Assembly: GCA_964304625.1 (NCBI GenBank)
Contig: OZ199840.1
Location: 8,246,001 to 8,310,000 of the forward strand
Source: Kudoa neothunni
Lineage: Eukaryota > Cnidaria
Reading direction: 5' to 3'
DNA length: 64,000 nucleotides
The position numbers and the translations under genes were made by a program. The first letter of the stretch is position 1. Every line of letters begins with the position of its first letter. The notes beneath the pieces are model-generated. The model saw only the letters and a program-made list of their open reading frames with translations. It was not told the DNA's origin and searched no databases. Shown one piece after another: positions 12,693 to 24,857 of this stretch.

Positions 12693-13573
12693 GGGTTTCT
12701 CAATTGAACTCGGCAGATTTGCATTGGAACGTGACACATTTTTGGATCTGACCAAAATTCATATTTAAACATTAACATCTCTATAAATAAATATTTTTTA
12801 TGATGTTTATTTTTAAAAGACATACCCCAATGGAAAATTTATATACTTACATTTTAGGATTGAATTCATTTCAAGTACCTAGAAAAGTTTTTACTTATAA
12901 TCTATGTATGATAGGTCCGCTTTAGGTATTATTGTTCAAATTTTATTCCTAAAGACAATATAGAATAAAATGAGCCGATTTTACATTAATATAATGTGTA
13001 GCAACAAAAGATATCTTAACAAACTACGGTGATAAATGTGAAGAGAAAACATAAAAGAATATAAAAAATTGATTGGGTTTCCCTGTTATCCCAGATAATG
13101 GGATTATAAACAGAATTCTCTCATCCTATTAATCACATTTGGCGGAAACCAACCAAGCTCATTTGTTTTTGATAAAATTGAGGTTTCGCAGGGAAATTAT
13201 TCCAGAATAAAACCTATAAAAATATTAAATTGGATGTTGTTTATTTTATTGTTTTAATAAGGTCAGAAATTCGTTAATAATTTTGTTAACTACCAACATT
13301 TATTTTTAATCTACATGCTACATGGATGATGATATTTAATTTGTAAAATAAAATTGAATGAAAAAGAATGATTTTTGAAGAAAAGTATTTCCTTCATATA
13401 AAGATAAAGTAGTTTCATCATAAGATATTATGACAAATCAAAAATATACAAAAATTTTACAACTATTCTTGGTTGAAAATTAATGTTATAGTTAGTAGCT
13501 TGAAATGGAATTTAACGTTTAAATAGGAATTTTGGTCAGATCAAAAAATGTGCCGCGTTCATTTGAGACACTC
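12693..13573. mobile_element. Non-autonomous DNA element with about 80-bp inverted termini, TA-flanked
   Basis: The left end (ggtttctcaattgaactcgg ... gatctgaccaaaattc ... atttaaac) is repeated in inverted orientation at about 13493-13573 (gtgtctcaaatgaacgcggc ... gatctgaccaaaattc ... atttaaac), allowing for an extra segment in the left arm. Both ends abut TA. The 881-bp interior is AT-rich with no transposase. Size, TA duplication and termini fit a Tc1/mariner-superfamily or pogo-superfamily MITE; the exact family is not decided. Confidence 0.65.
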
Positions 13574-14101
13574 TATGTGATTAACTTCACTAGGATTTTA
13601 GATGGGAAATAGAAGAAAGACAAGTTTTCGTCAACAATTAATTCTAATTAAAAAGCACATAATTCAAGTATAATACAAATTATTAGCTGAGGCCAAAAAT
13701 TTACATTCAGTTGGATTTAGAAAATTACTTTTTAAATATATTTTTTAAAAAATATCAATTATTGATATACTTACTTGTAATTTATTTTAAAAGTATATTA
13801 TATTTTTCATTATAAAAGCAATAAGTAACATAAAAAATAAAACTGCTATAATTATAGTCATTTTAAAAGATTAAAATTTCAAATCTTAAATTTTGTAATT
13901 AATTCTTAGCAAAAAATGTTTGGAACACCTCTGACCCCAGTAAAATGTAAAATGACTGCAGATTTAAAATAAAAAGTTGAGTTAGAAAAAAGCGTTTCGA
14001 GTGAAAAGACATTTGAAAAGCATCATCTGAAAAGAATATTCTTTAAAATGTATATAAATCATAAACAAACAGTCAAAAAGAGGAAAATGACGTTATTGCA
14101 A
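13574..14101. other. Intergenic, no gene seen
   Basis: AT-rich. A short string near 13918 (tttggaacacctctgacccc) resembles the inner part of a hAT end but is too short to call. Confidence 0.4.
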
Positions 14102-14111
14102 TGCGCATGCG
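14102..14111. promoter_or_regulatory. NRF1-like palindrome upstream of the ING gene
   Basis: tgcgcatgcg, 125 nt before the ATG chosen for the ING-family gene and nearer to any transcription start. Same decamer as at 23302. Confidence 0.5.
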
Positions 14112-14236
14112 TTTATCTTTATGACTGGTTTCAGGGGATAGATCAATTTAATAGAAAATTATGACTTCAGAACTACATGAAGATATTGTTAGATGTAATA
14201 ATACAATGCAGGAAAAGAAACGGAAAATAATAATTT

Positions 14237-15586
14237 ATGATTTGTGTGGATTTAGTGTATAATTCAATTATGCCCAAAATCGCTGAAACGATGAGAGAAA
14301 TAAGAGCATTAGATATTGAAGTAGAAAGTATAATTAAAATTTTCCACTCGAAATAAAAAATCCCGTATCCTAGCGGTTAAAAAGATAATCCAGGAAAAAG
14401 ATGAAATTTTTTTTTCAACAATCACCAAATTATCAAGATTTGATCGAATTGAGGGGGCATTTGAGATAGAGAAGGTGTGCTATATATTCCAAATTATTAT
14501 TGTCATCACTCGATGCGTTTATAATAAAATCGGTGTAGTTGCATAAAAAAGTGCTTGAGATCTCGAGAAAAAAAGTTGAGACAGTACAGCAAACAAGACA
14601 TTTGGTAAGTTGTCGATATTGTCTATCCTTAACAATATATTGATATATCTGTTGATTAGTTGGGGAAATATGTTATTAAAGTGAATGAAAAATTGGCGCT
14701 GTTTCGTGAAAAAATGGATGAAGATTATCCTGGGACAGCGCAAAATATTGAGAAAAGTTTATATATAATTAGTTGAGAGGGAGAGAGAGAGCTGAACTTG
14801 ATTTGATTTGATAGAGGTTACCAGCCAAATGTTAGCACTTCGTCAAATGTTTTATAATCTTGAAGATGCTGTAGAACTTGGTAGGTTTTTGTTTGAATTG
14901 AGGTAGGTTATAGTTTTGGATGGTAGATAAAAAGAAAAATGAATCCATCAGTCTACTGACAAAAAATTCTTCTAATGCTTTTGATTGGAACGACGAGTTC
15001 ACTCCATGCAACGAGATTATTCCCAGCTTCAATAATGCTGCTAACGTAGCTGGAACGGCTTTGGGAACCACGCCTAATTCACACAGTAATGTGCCATCGT
15101 CTCAACCACCGCCGCTTACAGCACTCAAACAAAATCGTGGAAAAAACATAGCCAACAAATCACTCCAAAGCTACCTCCACAACAAAATCCAGCACTAAAA
15201 CCAAAACCGATACCAAACAATCCGAAAGCAGTTCTTCCAATGCTGGCCAATCGTCAGCCCTGACCAATGTTATTAACAGCGGCCACATATCGTCAAATAC
15301 CTCCGTAAAAATCTACTCCTGTTACGCCCAATAAAAATCCAAGAAAAAGGCACACATTTCCTTGTTGTCATTTCAGGTTGTGTGATGCTTTATCTTTAGA
15401 AAAAATGTCGATAATGATGAGGAATTGAATAAATCGGTCGATGTTGATATAGCAAAAATGCCTGCTCTGTCTAATCAGAACAAAACAGATACCAACTCGA
15501 ATGTACTTCACTACCGGGTCTAATGGTCGGTTGCTTTTGGAATTGAATGTTATCGGCTAATATCTCATTCAGAGGACACAACACAA
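14237..15586 (+). CDS. ING-family (inhibitor of growth) protein, ING3-like, 3' end lost in gap
   Basis: Exons supported by phase: 14237-14327, 14374-14474, 14539-14604, 14660-14756, 14815-14880, 14927-15090, 15152-15291, 15400-15517, then 15573 into the gap. The N-terminal ING helical domain is visible: IAETMREIRALDIEVES, then KLSRFDRIEGAF, then KVETVQQTRHLLGKYVIKVN and EKLALFREKMDEDYPGTAQN, the last matching the ING motif before 'GI-E-LE'. A long Ser/Thr/Asn-rich linker follows, which is a feature of ING3 more than of ING1/2/4/5. The C-terminal PHD finger that reads H3K4me3 is not seen and should lie in or beyond the gap. Linker exon borders (after 14927) are less certain than the N-terminal ones. 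ING3 is a NuA4/TIP60 subunit in other animals, as is DMAP1 nearby. Confidence 0.7.
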
Positions 15587-15786
15587 NNNNNNNNNNNNNN
15601 NNNNNNNNNNNNNNNNNNNNNNNNNNNNNNNNNNNNNNNNNNNNNNNNNNNNNNNNNNNNNNNNNNNNNNNNNNNNNNNNNNNNNNNNNNNNNNNNNNNN
15701 NNNNNNNNNNNNNNNNNNNNNNNNNNNNNNNNNNNNNNNNNNNNNNNNNNNNNNNNNNNNNNNNNNNNNNNNNNNNNNNNNNNNNN
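15587..15786. other. Assembly gap (200 N)
   Basis: A run of 200 unknown bases, a round number that suggests a placeholder. It separates the ING gene (left, + strand) from piggyBac coding sequence (right, - strand), so both the ING PHD exon and the catalytic part of the transposase may be hidden here. Confidence 0.95.
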
Positions 15787-16728
15787 ATTTTTTGTCTTGG
15801 TAACTCTTGATATCCAAATAGGATAAATATGCCAATAAATGTTCTCATTTCCACAGCCGTTGTGTGGGAATTATGGTTGTTGTTCTGCCGCGCGTAGAGA
15901 TCGTTAGACGCACGTGTGTTCTTATATTATCAACCAGGAAGCACCCAAAAGTCTCGTATTAACCTAAACTGAATAAAAATTAAGTGGTTATATGGTTTAA
16001 GGTGGAACCTTTATAGAGATCATCCATTACGAGAGCCTTGCAACTATTATGACTAGAAAACGTTTCTTTTGAAACATTTTTCCTCCCATGTCATTTTTGT
16101 TGATGTTAATTCCTTTATATTGTGTAAGGAATCTGGTCTAAAGATCTCGACTTGGCCCGCACTGTCCACCTCATTTAAAACTTCGCAGTTGTCATAGTTG
16201 AAGTCATGGATGTTATCTTCTACAGCAGTGACTTCGTCAACATTTTCTGTTGGTAAAATGACAATATCGGTACATTCATCAGGGCCATATTCATCAATTG
16301 GATCGATAGCATCGCTTAGTCTAACAAATATCTCGATACTCATGGTAGAGGATTAGGGATCCTTGTGGGTTTTGCGTGTCGTTTACGACACGCAACCAAT
16401 TAATAATTTTCTCAGAGTTTGCACGTTTAAAACTTTTCTTAATAATTTCTCATACTTCTGTTATCAATAGTAATTTAAAAATAGAATTAAATTAAAGTTT
16501 GCCGAATTTGTGTATACTTATTGCTGGTGTAACTGGTTGGTAGTGCGCATTTCCTTAACACCATCTTATTTCAAAAATTTAAGTATAAGTAAAAATTTAA
16601 TTTTTTGGAATTGATAATAATAAATGAATGATAATCAGTATAAACAAATAATAATTATAGAATTAAAGTTGAACGCTACATGACTGAAATAGTGACGTGT
16701 GGTTTACGACACGCAAAACCCGAATGGG
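15787..16728 (-). mobile_element. piggyBac element, N-terminal half and one terminus
   Basis: Minus-strand reading: an acidic N-terminal region starting at 16343 (MSIEIFVRLSDAIDPIDEYG ... about 96 codons, Asp/Glu-rich as in piggyBac transposases), then near 15854 the family-typical MRTFIGIFILFGYQELPRQK, just before the catalytic core that would lie in the gap. The right terminus reads inward CCCATTCGGGTTTTGCGTGT next to TTAA at 16729-16732, the piggyBac target. The same motif (ttgcgtgtcg) recurs as a subterminal palindrome at 16362-16396. Coding is interrupted between the two blocks, so the copy is decayed or spliced. Confidence 0.72.
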
Positions 16729-16920
16729 TTAAAATACTCAACGGGCTCGTTTTTGTACGTTGTCGTTGATTCGGATTACGACCAATATGATACATTTTTA
16801 CTATTCCTACAGCTTATTATCTAATATTTTCTGTATAATTAACGATAAAAAGTTTCTTACCTCCAAGCGTGTTGATAACATTATACAGTGGATGACTGGT
16901 GGTTTGTAATCCCACTAGGG

Positions 16921-17600
16921 CAGTGTTTCCCAACCTTTTTTCTATAGCGCCCCACGTGTTCTTGAAAAAAAGTTCCGTTCCCCACTTCTTTCGAAAGAAT
17001 TAAATGTTTTACTTAAACTGTTGATAATATTGAATAAAACTCCCTTCACATTAAAACTTTAAAGAAATTAATATATATTTCTTTTCTCATTAAAATTAAA
17101 ATGCGTTCGATCAGGTCTAACCTAATTTATCGATGAACCTTAAAAATTAACATCTTTAATTCATCAGTTCGTCAAAAATAGCATCAAATGAAATTAGTGG
17201 TAATCCAAACTTAATTAGGAAAGATTTTCGTGTATACAGAAGTAATGAACCGAAAATAAATAATATAGATAAAAAATTAATCAATGTTATATTAGTTTTT
17301 TTAAAAAAAGGATATATGATTCTAAATGAGACAAGAATGAGATTCAAATCATCCTGATTCTATTCGGTTGAATGACACGTTAAATATTATTATTAATTTT
17401 TATATAATTAATCATTGCTTTTTGGATTTTTAATGATATTAATCGCCACTTAAAAATAGGCGATATCGAAAATCGCGATATTCACTTCGAAGTATTTTAT
17501 ACCGCCCAATTATCTTATCAGTATCCGTGTCACCTCAATACTCAGGATTTTCCGCGCCCGACCATCCGACCATCCGACCATCCCACCAGAGCGGTTCATT
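16921..17600. mobile_element. hAT-type non-autonomous element (copy A)
   Basis: The left end cagtgtttcccaaccttttt is a classic hAT terminus. The body is colinear with copies at 54371-54919 and 40626 onward (shared blocks include ttaacatcttt, gttaaatattattattaat and tatccgtgtcac). The right terminus has been lost or replaced by a short tandem 'gaccatcc' run at about 17560-17582, so its exact end is uncertain. Confidence 0.7.
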
Positions 17601-18470
17601 AAACGTTCAAAAATGTGTATGCCCACCAAAGTTTATTCACACCGACTAGTGGGACGTGGGATCTATGTTGGGACATAGCTCCAGTTGATTGATGGCATTC
17701 ACGTTGACAACGTATAAGAGAAAAATTTGTATTATTAGTTTCTCTTTTTTTAAATAATGTTTTAGTATGACATATATTTTCTAGTAAAATTAAAATATTT
17801 ATTTTATTTTCATTAACCTCCTAATGTTTTTGGGTGTAATACACCCCAAGGCGAATTTAAAACAAGCATACCATTCGCTGTAAATAATCGACCAACTTGT
17901 AACTCATGTTATTCCTATAAAAACATTATTAATACATAATAATACTTGAAATATAAAAATTTACTTGGAGTATATATTTTTATCGGAAGATTATCTTCTA
18001 AGGTTTTTGGAGTGTATTTCACCCCAGATTTTTATTCTTTCGAAAATACAAGTATATTGTTTTAAACATAAATAAAATGTTTCGGTGGTTTTAAACGAGC
18101 ATATGACTAAAAAAGTCATGCTTGAAATCATAGTTTTTTGATTACGCGGTTTGGTTGTTGAATACATGGTATGAGCGGTTTTCGCTATTTTAATGACGAA
18201 TGCTGCTTATATGGTAATGAACAAAACTATTTTTGTCAATGAAGACTTTTAAGTCAATGAAAATAGCATCGAATAATGTTTAATTCACAGTGATACATTA
18301 GCAAGTATGTGGTATCTCATATAGCAATATAAGATCATCTGCAACAAAAACCATTACCGCAGGCGTTATGAAATCTACTCTTTTCCTTAATTAATACGCT
18401 CGATTGAAAATAAAAACATATGTCGATTGTTTTATGCTTTTTCAGTGAATAATTATGTGCAACAATCATA

Positions 18471-19760
18471 ATGTACATTAACATGTTTTGCCGAAAACAT
18501 TTTAAATATGAATGGTTTGATATGGACAGCGTTAAATTCATGAGTTACTTTGGACTTATTATACCTATGAGAACGCATAAGGATCGGCAAGAGCTTTTAT
18601 GTGCACTTTTCAGTGTCAAAATAGGCGAAAAATATACAGAAGACATTTTTTACTTCGTCGGTTCAGACAGATTAATCGATAAATCCATTTCGATGATTTT
18701 GAAACCAGGGTTAAGCTACCGGAAACAAATAAATTATTTTAGCGATGTGAGCTATGGAATACGTGGATAAATATACTTCACAGATTTATTCTTCCCAGTC
18801 GAGATGTTACGATAGATGAATATCTTGTGTTATTTTGGGGAAGATATCCGTTTAGACAATATATGTCAATGACACTGACGAAATATTGTCTGAAATTTTT
18901 CTTGTTTATTGACAAGGAATCTAACTATGGCTCGAACATCAATATCTATATGAGGGGGAATAATTCTGAGAGCACGAGACAATTTAAGGTTGACGAAAAA
19001 ATAGTTCTCTCCTTATCGGCCCCGCTTTTTATTCTGACCGAAACATGGTAGCTGGTAGCTGTTGATTTTTGTCTTCATCTTAGTTAGTCGAAAAATGGAT
19101 AGATAAAAAGCTCGCTTTCTTAGGAACAATGAGGAAAAAGGGGAAATTCCGAGCTGCTTTCTTTCTTCTCAGAGAAGACATATTTATGACAACAATTTTG
19201 TATTTTATAAAAACCATGCGATGGTTTCGTCTGTGTACAAAAAATCGAGGGATGTCATTCATTTGACAAATGGAATCGCAAACTACTCTGTATCTGATGA
19301 AAAATAAAAATTTAAGCCAACGTATATCTTGAACTATAACCGAACTCCAGACGGGATTGATAACAGATCGATTGCTTGAATCTGTTTCAGCGCGCTGGCT
19401 TACGATGGGATGCCCATGATGTTTTTTTAATATTATTAACCTATCCTTAATTAATGATTTTGCGTTATATAAGAATATTCACGGCGATATGGAAAAAAAC
19501 ATGCGTACATTTTTAAAAGAAATTTCTCAATGTCTCCACGATACTCTTTCTCTCTAGAAAAATTCCCACCAAAATCCTAACACTTCTATTAGAAAGAGAC
19601 CATGATGCGAAGAAAGCATCCGCTAGCAATCTGAAACAATTTAGATGTGAGTTCTGCGAAAGAAAAAAGACAGCGAAACGTCACAATGGTGAAAATCATG
19701 TTTCAAACTTTACTGCTCCTAACATTCATCTAACACTCGTTTTAAATGTAAAAAATTGCA
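18471..19760 (+). pseudogene. piggyBac transposase, decayed (in element 17817-22773)
   Basis: Blocks in order: SVKFMSYFGLIIPMRTHKDR (the region before the catalytic core), an open frame to about 18770, then LVLFWGRYPFRQYMSMTLTK and YCLKFFLFIDKESNYGSN, the well-conserved piggyBac segment normally written 'GR-PF--Y-P-KP-KYGIK'. Near 19640 a Cys-rich piece FRCEFCERKKTAKRH resembles the C-terminal RING/PHD-like finger of the family. Stops and frame changes separate the blocks, so this is not a working gene. Codon content is as AT-rich as the surroundings. Confidence 0.72.
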
Positions 19761-20032
19761 GATCTCATTTATTTTTAAAATTTGTTGAAAATAATGTAAT
19801 AGACCACTTTTCCTAGAAGAAAATATTATAGTTCAATTACCGATCGTATACGACTTTTGTTTATACGGATAATAAATCAGATTAAAGTTGGATTAACGCG
19901 CGTATATTGTCACGTATTTGTGAAAGTTCCGCCCAAAGGGTTTGTTTTATAATTTACAGATAAAGTTGTTATGATTTTTTGAAAATATTCGGCAAATAAA
20001 AATTTGGGATTAATTACATCCCAATTATGGTT

Positions 20033-21638
20033 ATGGTAAAGTATGTGACTCCAGAAAAACACCATATTGCATGCGGTTTTTCTCGTTTTTTCTTTTACGA
20101 TTATCAATAATAAATCAAAAGAATACTGAGCGCAAGTATTGAGCTCAAATAAATTTCTTCCAAATTTTTGCTTAATTCTTATTTGACTACAGTCGGATAC
20201 ACGTGTAATCCACATCGCTTTCCAATAAACACCTAAAAATTGATGATTTTTTGATTATTTTATCCTAATTAGTATACTATTATTATTATTTAAATTTTCT
20301 TAATATTCACATACCAAATTTAGCATAGTAAACCTTCTAAATAAGTTCGTCTAAAATTAAGAAATAATGTGTCATCTATCTTTATTTCTAAGTGTCAAAT
20401 TAACTTTTAAACTATTTAGTAACATCAATAATTGTTTATTTAATTTAATAAATTTTTATTAGTACATTATTATTAGTGAAGTAATTTTTATACACCAATT
20501 GCTTGCGAAATTGAAACTAACGATAATTATATTAATCGTACATTGATATTTTTGATTATAAAATATAAGAAAGGCGTTAATTAAAAATATTACAATACTT
20601 ATTTTATCTAATTTATTTATCTGAAGACATTAAAGTGGAGATCTTTTACAAATTATATATCGTATATTTATTTAACTAAAATATAAGGTATATAATTCAT
20701 TAACATTACAAATTTAATTTATTTGGACAAAAATATTTGTTTAGTAAAATAATGTTTGATTATCGCTATAATATATAAGTTAGCTTTGAAATGAAATTAT
20801 TTATAATTTTAGTTCGTACGCTACGCCGAAATCAATCTTTGCAACAACTACTAAGCTATTAATGCACAGTTGAAGTGTTATGCAATGCATTGGAGTCATG
20901 GACAGTTTTATGAAGATTTACTCGTTCAAATTTCCTCACAAATTTTAATATAGCATTTTCTAAATGAATATATTTTTTTATCGTTAATTTGCTTGTTGAA
21001 TTAACGGAATCCATACAGGAGAAAAAAAAGTATCGTTTCGAGGGGTAACACTAGTTTTACGCCTTATTTACATTAAGTCGTTATTCCGCAGAAGTAATTT
21101 TTACAATAGTGAGTGAAGGAATAATCAATGTGGTTTCTCTCGTACCACGAAATTTCTGTCATTGGTCTCCTTACATTTAATTTTTTCTTTTTTTTAAGTA
21201 AGGTTTTCAAAATTCCAACAATTAAAACATCTTTTTGAAGCAGCTCTAAGGTAACCCCTTGTTACTAAGGTACAAAATAACTTATCATGGTCACTAGTTA
21301 AACAGAAAATGTCATCGTCCTCTCTAAAATTTAAAAGCTCCATTACCGCGATTTTCACCTTGTAAATGAACACAGAAAAATTTAATATCGTTTTTATTAA
21401 GAATAATATAAAATGAAATTTTGGATAATTTGAGAAATAATAAATAATTAGCTATTTTTCGGTGTTTATTGCAAAACGATGTAGATTAAACGTGTATCCG
21501 ACTGTAGTCAAGCAGAAATTAGGCAAAAATTTAGAAGCAATTTATTTACACTCAATATTCTTTTGATTTATTATTGATAATCGTAAGAGAAAAACGCGCC
21601 CAAGATGGTGTTTTTCTGGAGTCACATACTTTACCATC
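20033..21638. mobile_element. Nested element with about 190-208-bp inverted repeat arms
   Basis: The left arm 20033-20240 and right arm 21449-21638 are inverted copies (outer ends atggtaaagtatgtgactcc; inner landmarks cgattatcaataataaatca and ctacagtcggatacacgt), with small indels. The loop between is AT-rich without coding sequence. It lies wholly inside the piggyBac element at 17817-22773 and so inserted later, or it is a foldback duplication of it. Superfamily not identified. Confidence 0.75.
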
Positions 21639-23301
21639 ATCCCAAAAACGTTTGTGGGTGTCAGCGTTGCCAACCCAAATCAATTAAAAAAATCAGAATT
21701 AATATTTAATTATATGTATAAATATTACGTTAATTTAATAATAACTCAGAAACTTCAAATTTATGACATCATTTGGTCGATGTGTTGAAAAATGTCCTCA
21801 TTAGAACAAGATTCTCTGATGTAGAGCACAACATATTATTTCTTCTAATGTTTTCGATAATTTCAGAAGAGAAAATGCTCTTTCCGGTGAAGCGTTAATC
21901 AAAGCCATATTATTTAAAGATGTACTGTATTTTTCGGTAAGATTAAAATTTATTTGCCGATAAACAATCGCCAAAAAAGGGATTGTTAATAATTTAATCA
22001 AACAAATTTTGTTTTCGAGCCTATTCAACTCCTTTAATTTCAAACAATTGTATTACAGTCTATCGTTCGACTTTTGAATTTTACGTAGCAACTATACCTA
22101 GATGAGGTTTTATTTTTATGTGCGACCATTTATTCATTAAAATTAATTAAAATAAGTCCAGTAGATAATATTTAGTTAAATTTTAAAATTTTATGAAAAT
22201 TGATGACGAACACTTGTAACGATAACTTAGCATTGGACATCACTAAAATCAGATTCTTTTTTTTTTAATTCAAACACAAAAATCTCTTTGTAATAATCCC
22301 AAAATGGCTCATGGTTATGATTAAACTGTGTATAGTCGCTAATAATGATAATGGTAAAAAACCAAAATATTGGTCTTAACAGGAGCATAAAATTTAGAAA
22401 TGTGTTCATTTTGATAAATTTTTGGCATATTTTTAAGCTCAGTTTTTGTATTACGTGGGCTTTGAGAATTATTAAAATTTCTAATTGTATCTTGCATATG
22501 GTGAACTTCTATTGCAGACATTTTAATTTGAAATAAAGTATTGTTCCAAGTATAAAATTATCTACTCGAAGATTTCTCGTAATGAAATCAGCAATGATTA
22601 AATTCCATTTTTTGTGAATGTGCAATAACTCCTTATCTTAGAAACACTGTTTTGCGATTATGAAATCTTTCGAAGATCAAACGTAAAACTCTGACAAAAT
22701 AGGACACATGGAAAAAATTGGACATGATTGACAACGCTGAGTGGGGTGTATCGATTTTCGGATCGTCCGAGGGTTAAAGAACAATATAATTTATTTTATT
22801 ACAGGAAAAAAACAACATAATTTGTTGATAATTTCTCGTTCTTCATTTGATAAAAATTGAATTAATATTGCGCCATTCCTTAATATAATATTGCGTTTCA
22901 TCACACAAAGGGTATTCAATCATTTATAAATTGTTCGACGTTTCATTGTGTCCCCATGGATTTTCGGCAAACACGAAAAAATTTAATTGTAGAAAAAAAT
23001 CACCCAACTTACATTTTCACGAAAAGTTATCTTATGCCTTGAAAAGTTTATATATTTTTATAAAAGTTTCAATTTTTTAATAAATTCTGCAGAGGAATTA
23101 TTTTTCGAATTCGGTAGGTCACTAAGCCGACGAAATATTCTCTGGACGAATAATTCAATCCCCATACACAGTCTAGCCAAAAACGATCATTGAAACTTAT
23201 TTATGATTAAAAACTCTTTTAATCTAAAATTATTTCAGTTTTAATATAGGTAAAAAAAGTAGGACTGGGTGTTAAATGGTTAATATAAAATTCAGAGATT
23301 T

Positions 23302-23311
23302 TGCGCATGCG
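23302..23311. promoter_or_regulatory. NRF1-like palindrome at PPP1R2
   Basis: tgcgcatgcg ends 5 nt before the PPP1R2 ATG. It is identical to the decamer at 14102-14111. The position implies a very short 5' UTR or a site within it. Confidence 0.5.
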
Positions 23312-23316
23312 TGAAA

Positions 23317-23894
23317 ATGGAGTCCGATACTCAAGATTCCAAAAAAGGCATATTAAAAAAAGACTCCAAACAAAAGTAGCCGGTTAATAAATAGTATAAA
23401 TAAGTACGAACTCGTTTAAAGTGATCTCACTGGCAAGGTTGGAGTTACTTGGGATGAGGAGAACATAATGGAAACATTTCACCCTCCCAACAAAGATTAT
23501 GGTCATATGAAAATAGCCGAGCCCCCAACACCGTTTGAGAGTGCATCAGAGAGTGAAACATCATCACTTTCTGGTCAAAATCATGAAGGAGTGGATTCGG
23601 AGGGTAATGCAAAAAAGATCAACTTTGTACCCCACGAGAATGTCGATTCTGAGTAGGTTTCCATTTTTCTCCGTATAAATTTTATTTGTTATGTTAGGCC
23701 ATCTGGCAAGGATGCTGAAGCACGTAATGCGATCTTCCTATTGGAAGTTTCGTGTTATGCATAATATTGGTAATTTAATTTTAGATAAAAAGTTTGAAGA
23801 GGCTCGTAAAAAGCACTATGACGAATTCACTAAAGTACAACTGGCAAGGAAGTTGTTGGAAGAGGAAATGAAAGAATTGGAAGATGACGATTGA
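23317..23894 (+). CDS. PPP1R2: Protein phosphatase inhibitor 2 homolog (146 aa, 4 exons)
   Basis: Exons 23317-23375, 23422-23652, 23698-23746 and 23793-23894; introns of 46, 45 and 46 nt; total 441 nt. Inhibitor-2 holds PP1 inactive through three motifs, all visible: KGILK at residues 10-14; the segment [20 protein letters not shown] followed by [11 protein letters not shown], equivalent to human 'DEPSTPY' with the GSK3-phosphorylated Thr in a TP pair; and the C-terminal helix [20 protein letters not shown] (human HYNEG-NIKLARQLI). The protein is shorter than human (205 aa), losing linker and tail. The last intron uses the second of two nearby AG sites to keep frame. Confidence 0.92.
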
Positions 23895-24567
23895 TTTAAT
23901 TATTACATCCGACTATGTTTCCTATTGTCAGTTATTTATTAGTGGATTTTTGTATTGGCGAGTTTTTTCTCTGTTTAGTGATGTTACTGAATTGAATTTT
24001 TCATGAAGTATAATGAGTAGTAGTATGTTTAAATCCATGGATTTCAGAAAAATGATATTACACTCTTAAGTTTTTATTTTTTAATTTATTCGACCTTTTT
24101 ATTCCGCTCATGGATATAATTGATGGTGGTTGTATCACATTTTTCGTCGTGTGTCATTATTCTATCATTTTATAATAACCATTTCTTTCTGATGTTCTTT
24201 TTAATTTTAAAGTTATAAAGTTTACAGTTAAGTTATTTTTCATAAATTAGAGGAAAATGTTATTACACATTAAAATTCAATCTTTCTATGAAGTTTTCCA
24301 TTGATATTACGCACTAATTTTACTCGCTATTGACTTAAACATCATAAACTCCAAATATAATATTATCGATATTATTATTGTTATTGTTATTGGGATATTT
24401 ATAAATTTAAGGAATACAAGTTAAAAGTTGATACCAATTTTTAAGTTGTCTTTGGAAAAATGATTAAATATTAATTTATTACATAAAAAATAAAGATAGT
24501 ATATGCAACAATACAAATGTTTATTATATTTCTAAATTTTTTCTGAATTGGTAAAAATAATGTTATA
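23895..24567. other. Intergenic, no gene seen
   Basis: 3' flank of PPP1R2; AT-rich, no supported exon. Confidence 0.5.
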
Positions 24568-24857
24568 CAGTTAGAGACCAGTTTTACGCACTTTTTCGCG
24601 CGCCCATTACAGAAAAGTATTCAATTATTCATTAAATAACATAATTGAAATGCGCAAATTCTGGTAAAAACGTCATTTTTTTAAAAGAAAGCATTGTCCT
24701 CAACCGGGTTTGAGTAATCCCTTGGGGATCTCGGAAAAATGTGAGTGAAATTGGTAACGTCCAGTTTACGCATATAATATTATACGTAGCTATTTAATAT
24801 AATTGAAATTCATAAATTTAAGAAGCAAATAATTTTCTTCATTTAGAAATGAAATAC
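24568..24857. mobile_element. pogo-type non-autonomous fragment
   Basis: Starts after TA with cagttagagaccagttttac then gcactttttcgcg. The right part (24731-24857) is homologous in the same orientation to 44214-44353 (shared aaattggtaacgtccagttt and atacgtagctatttaat). It abuts a second similar terminus at 24858. Confidence 0.55.

Larger units (their letters stand above)
17817..22773 (+). mobile_element. piggyBac element flanked by TTAA (4.96 kb) with a nested element
   Basis: TTAA at 17813-17816 and at 22774-22777. The left end reads CCTCCTAATGTTTTTGGGTG and the right end, read inward, CCCTCGGACGATCCGAAAAT. Both share the string ATACACCCCA beginning at base 23 of each terminus, so they belong together. 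A diverged repeat of the left end recurs at 18002-18025. A decayed transposase lies inside at about 18470-19760, and a second element with long inverted arms (20033-21638) accounts for much of the length. Confidence 0.75.

Noticed and set aside
15471-15854. Long minus-strand frame across the assembly gap
   Set aside because: The frame is open only because N codons contain no stops. The right part is real piggyBac sequence, the left part overlaps a plus-strand ING exon; they cannot be joined.
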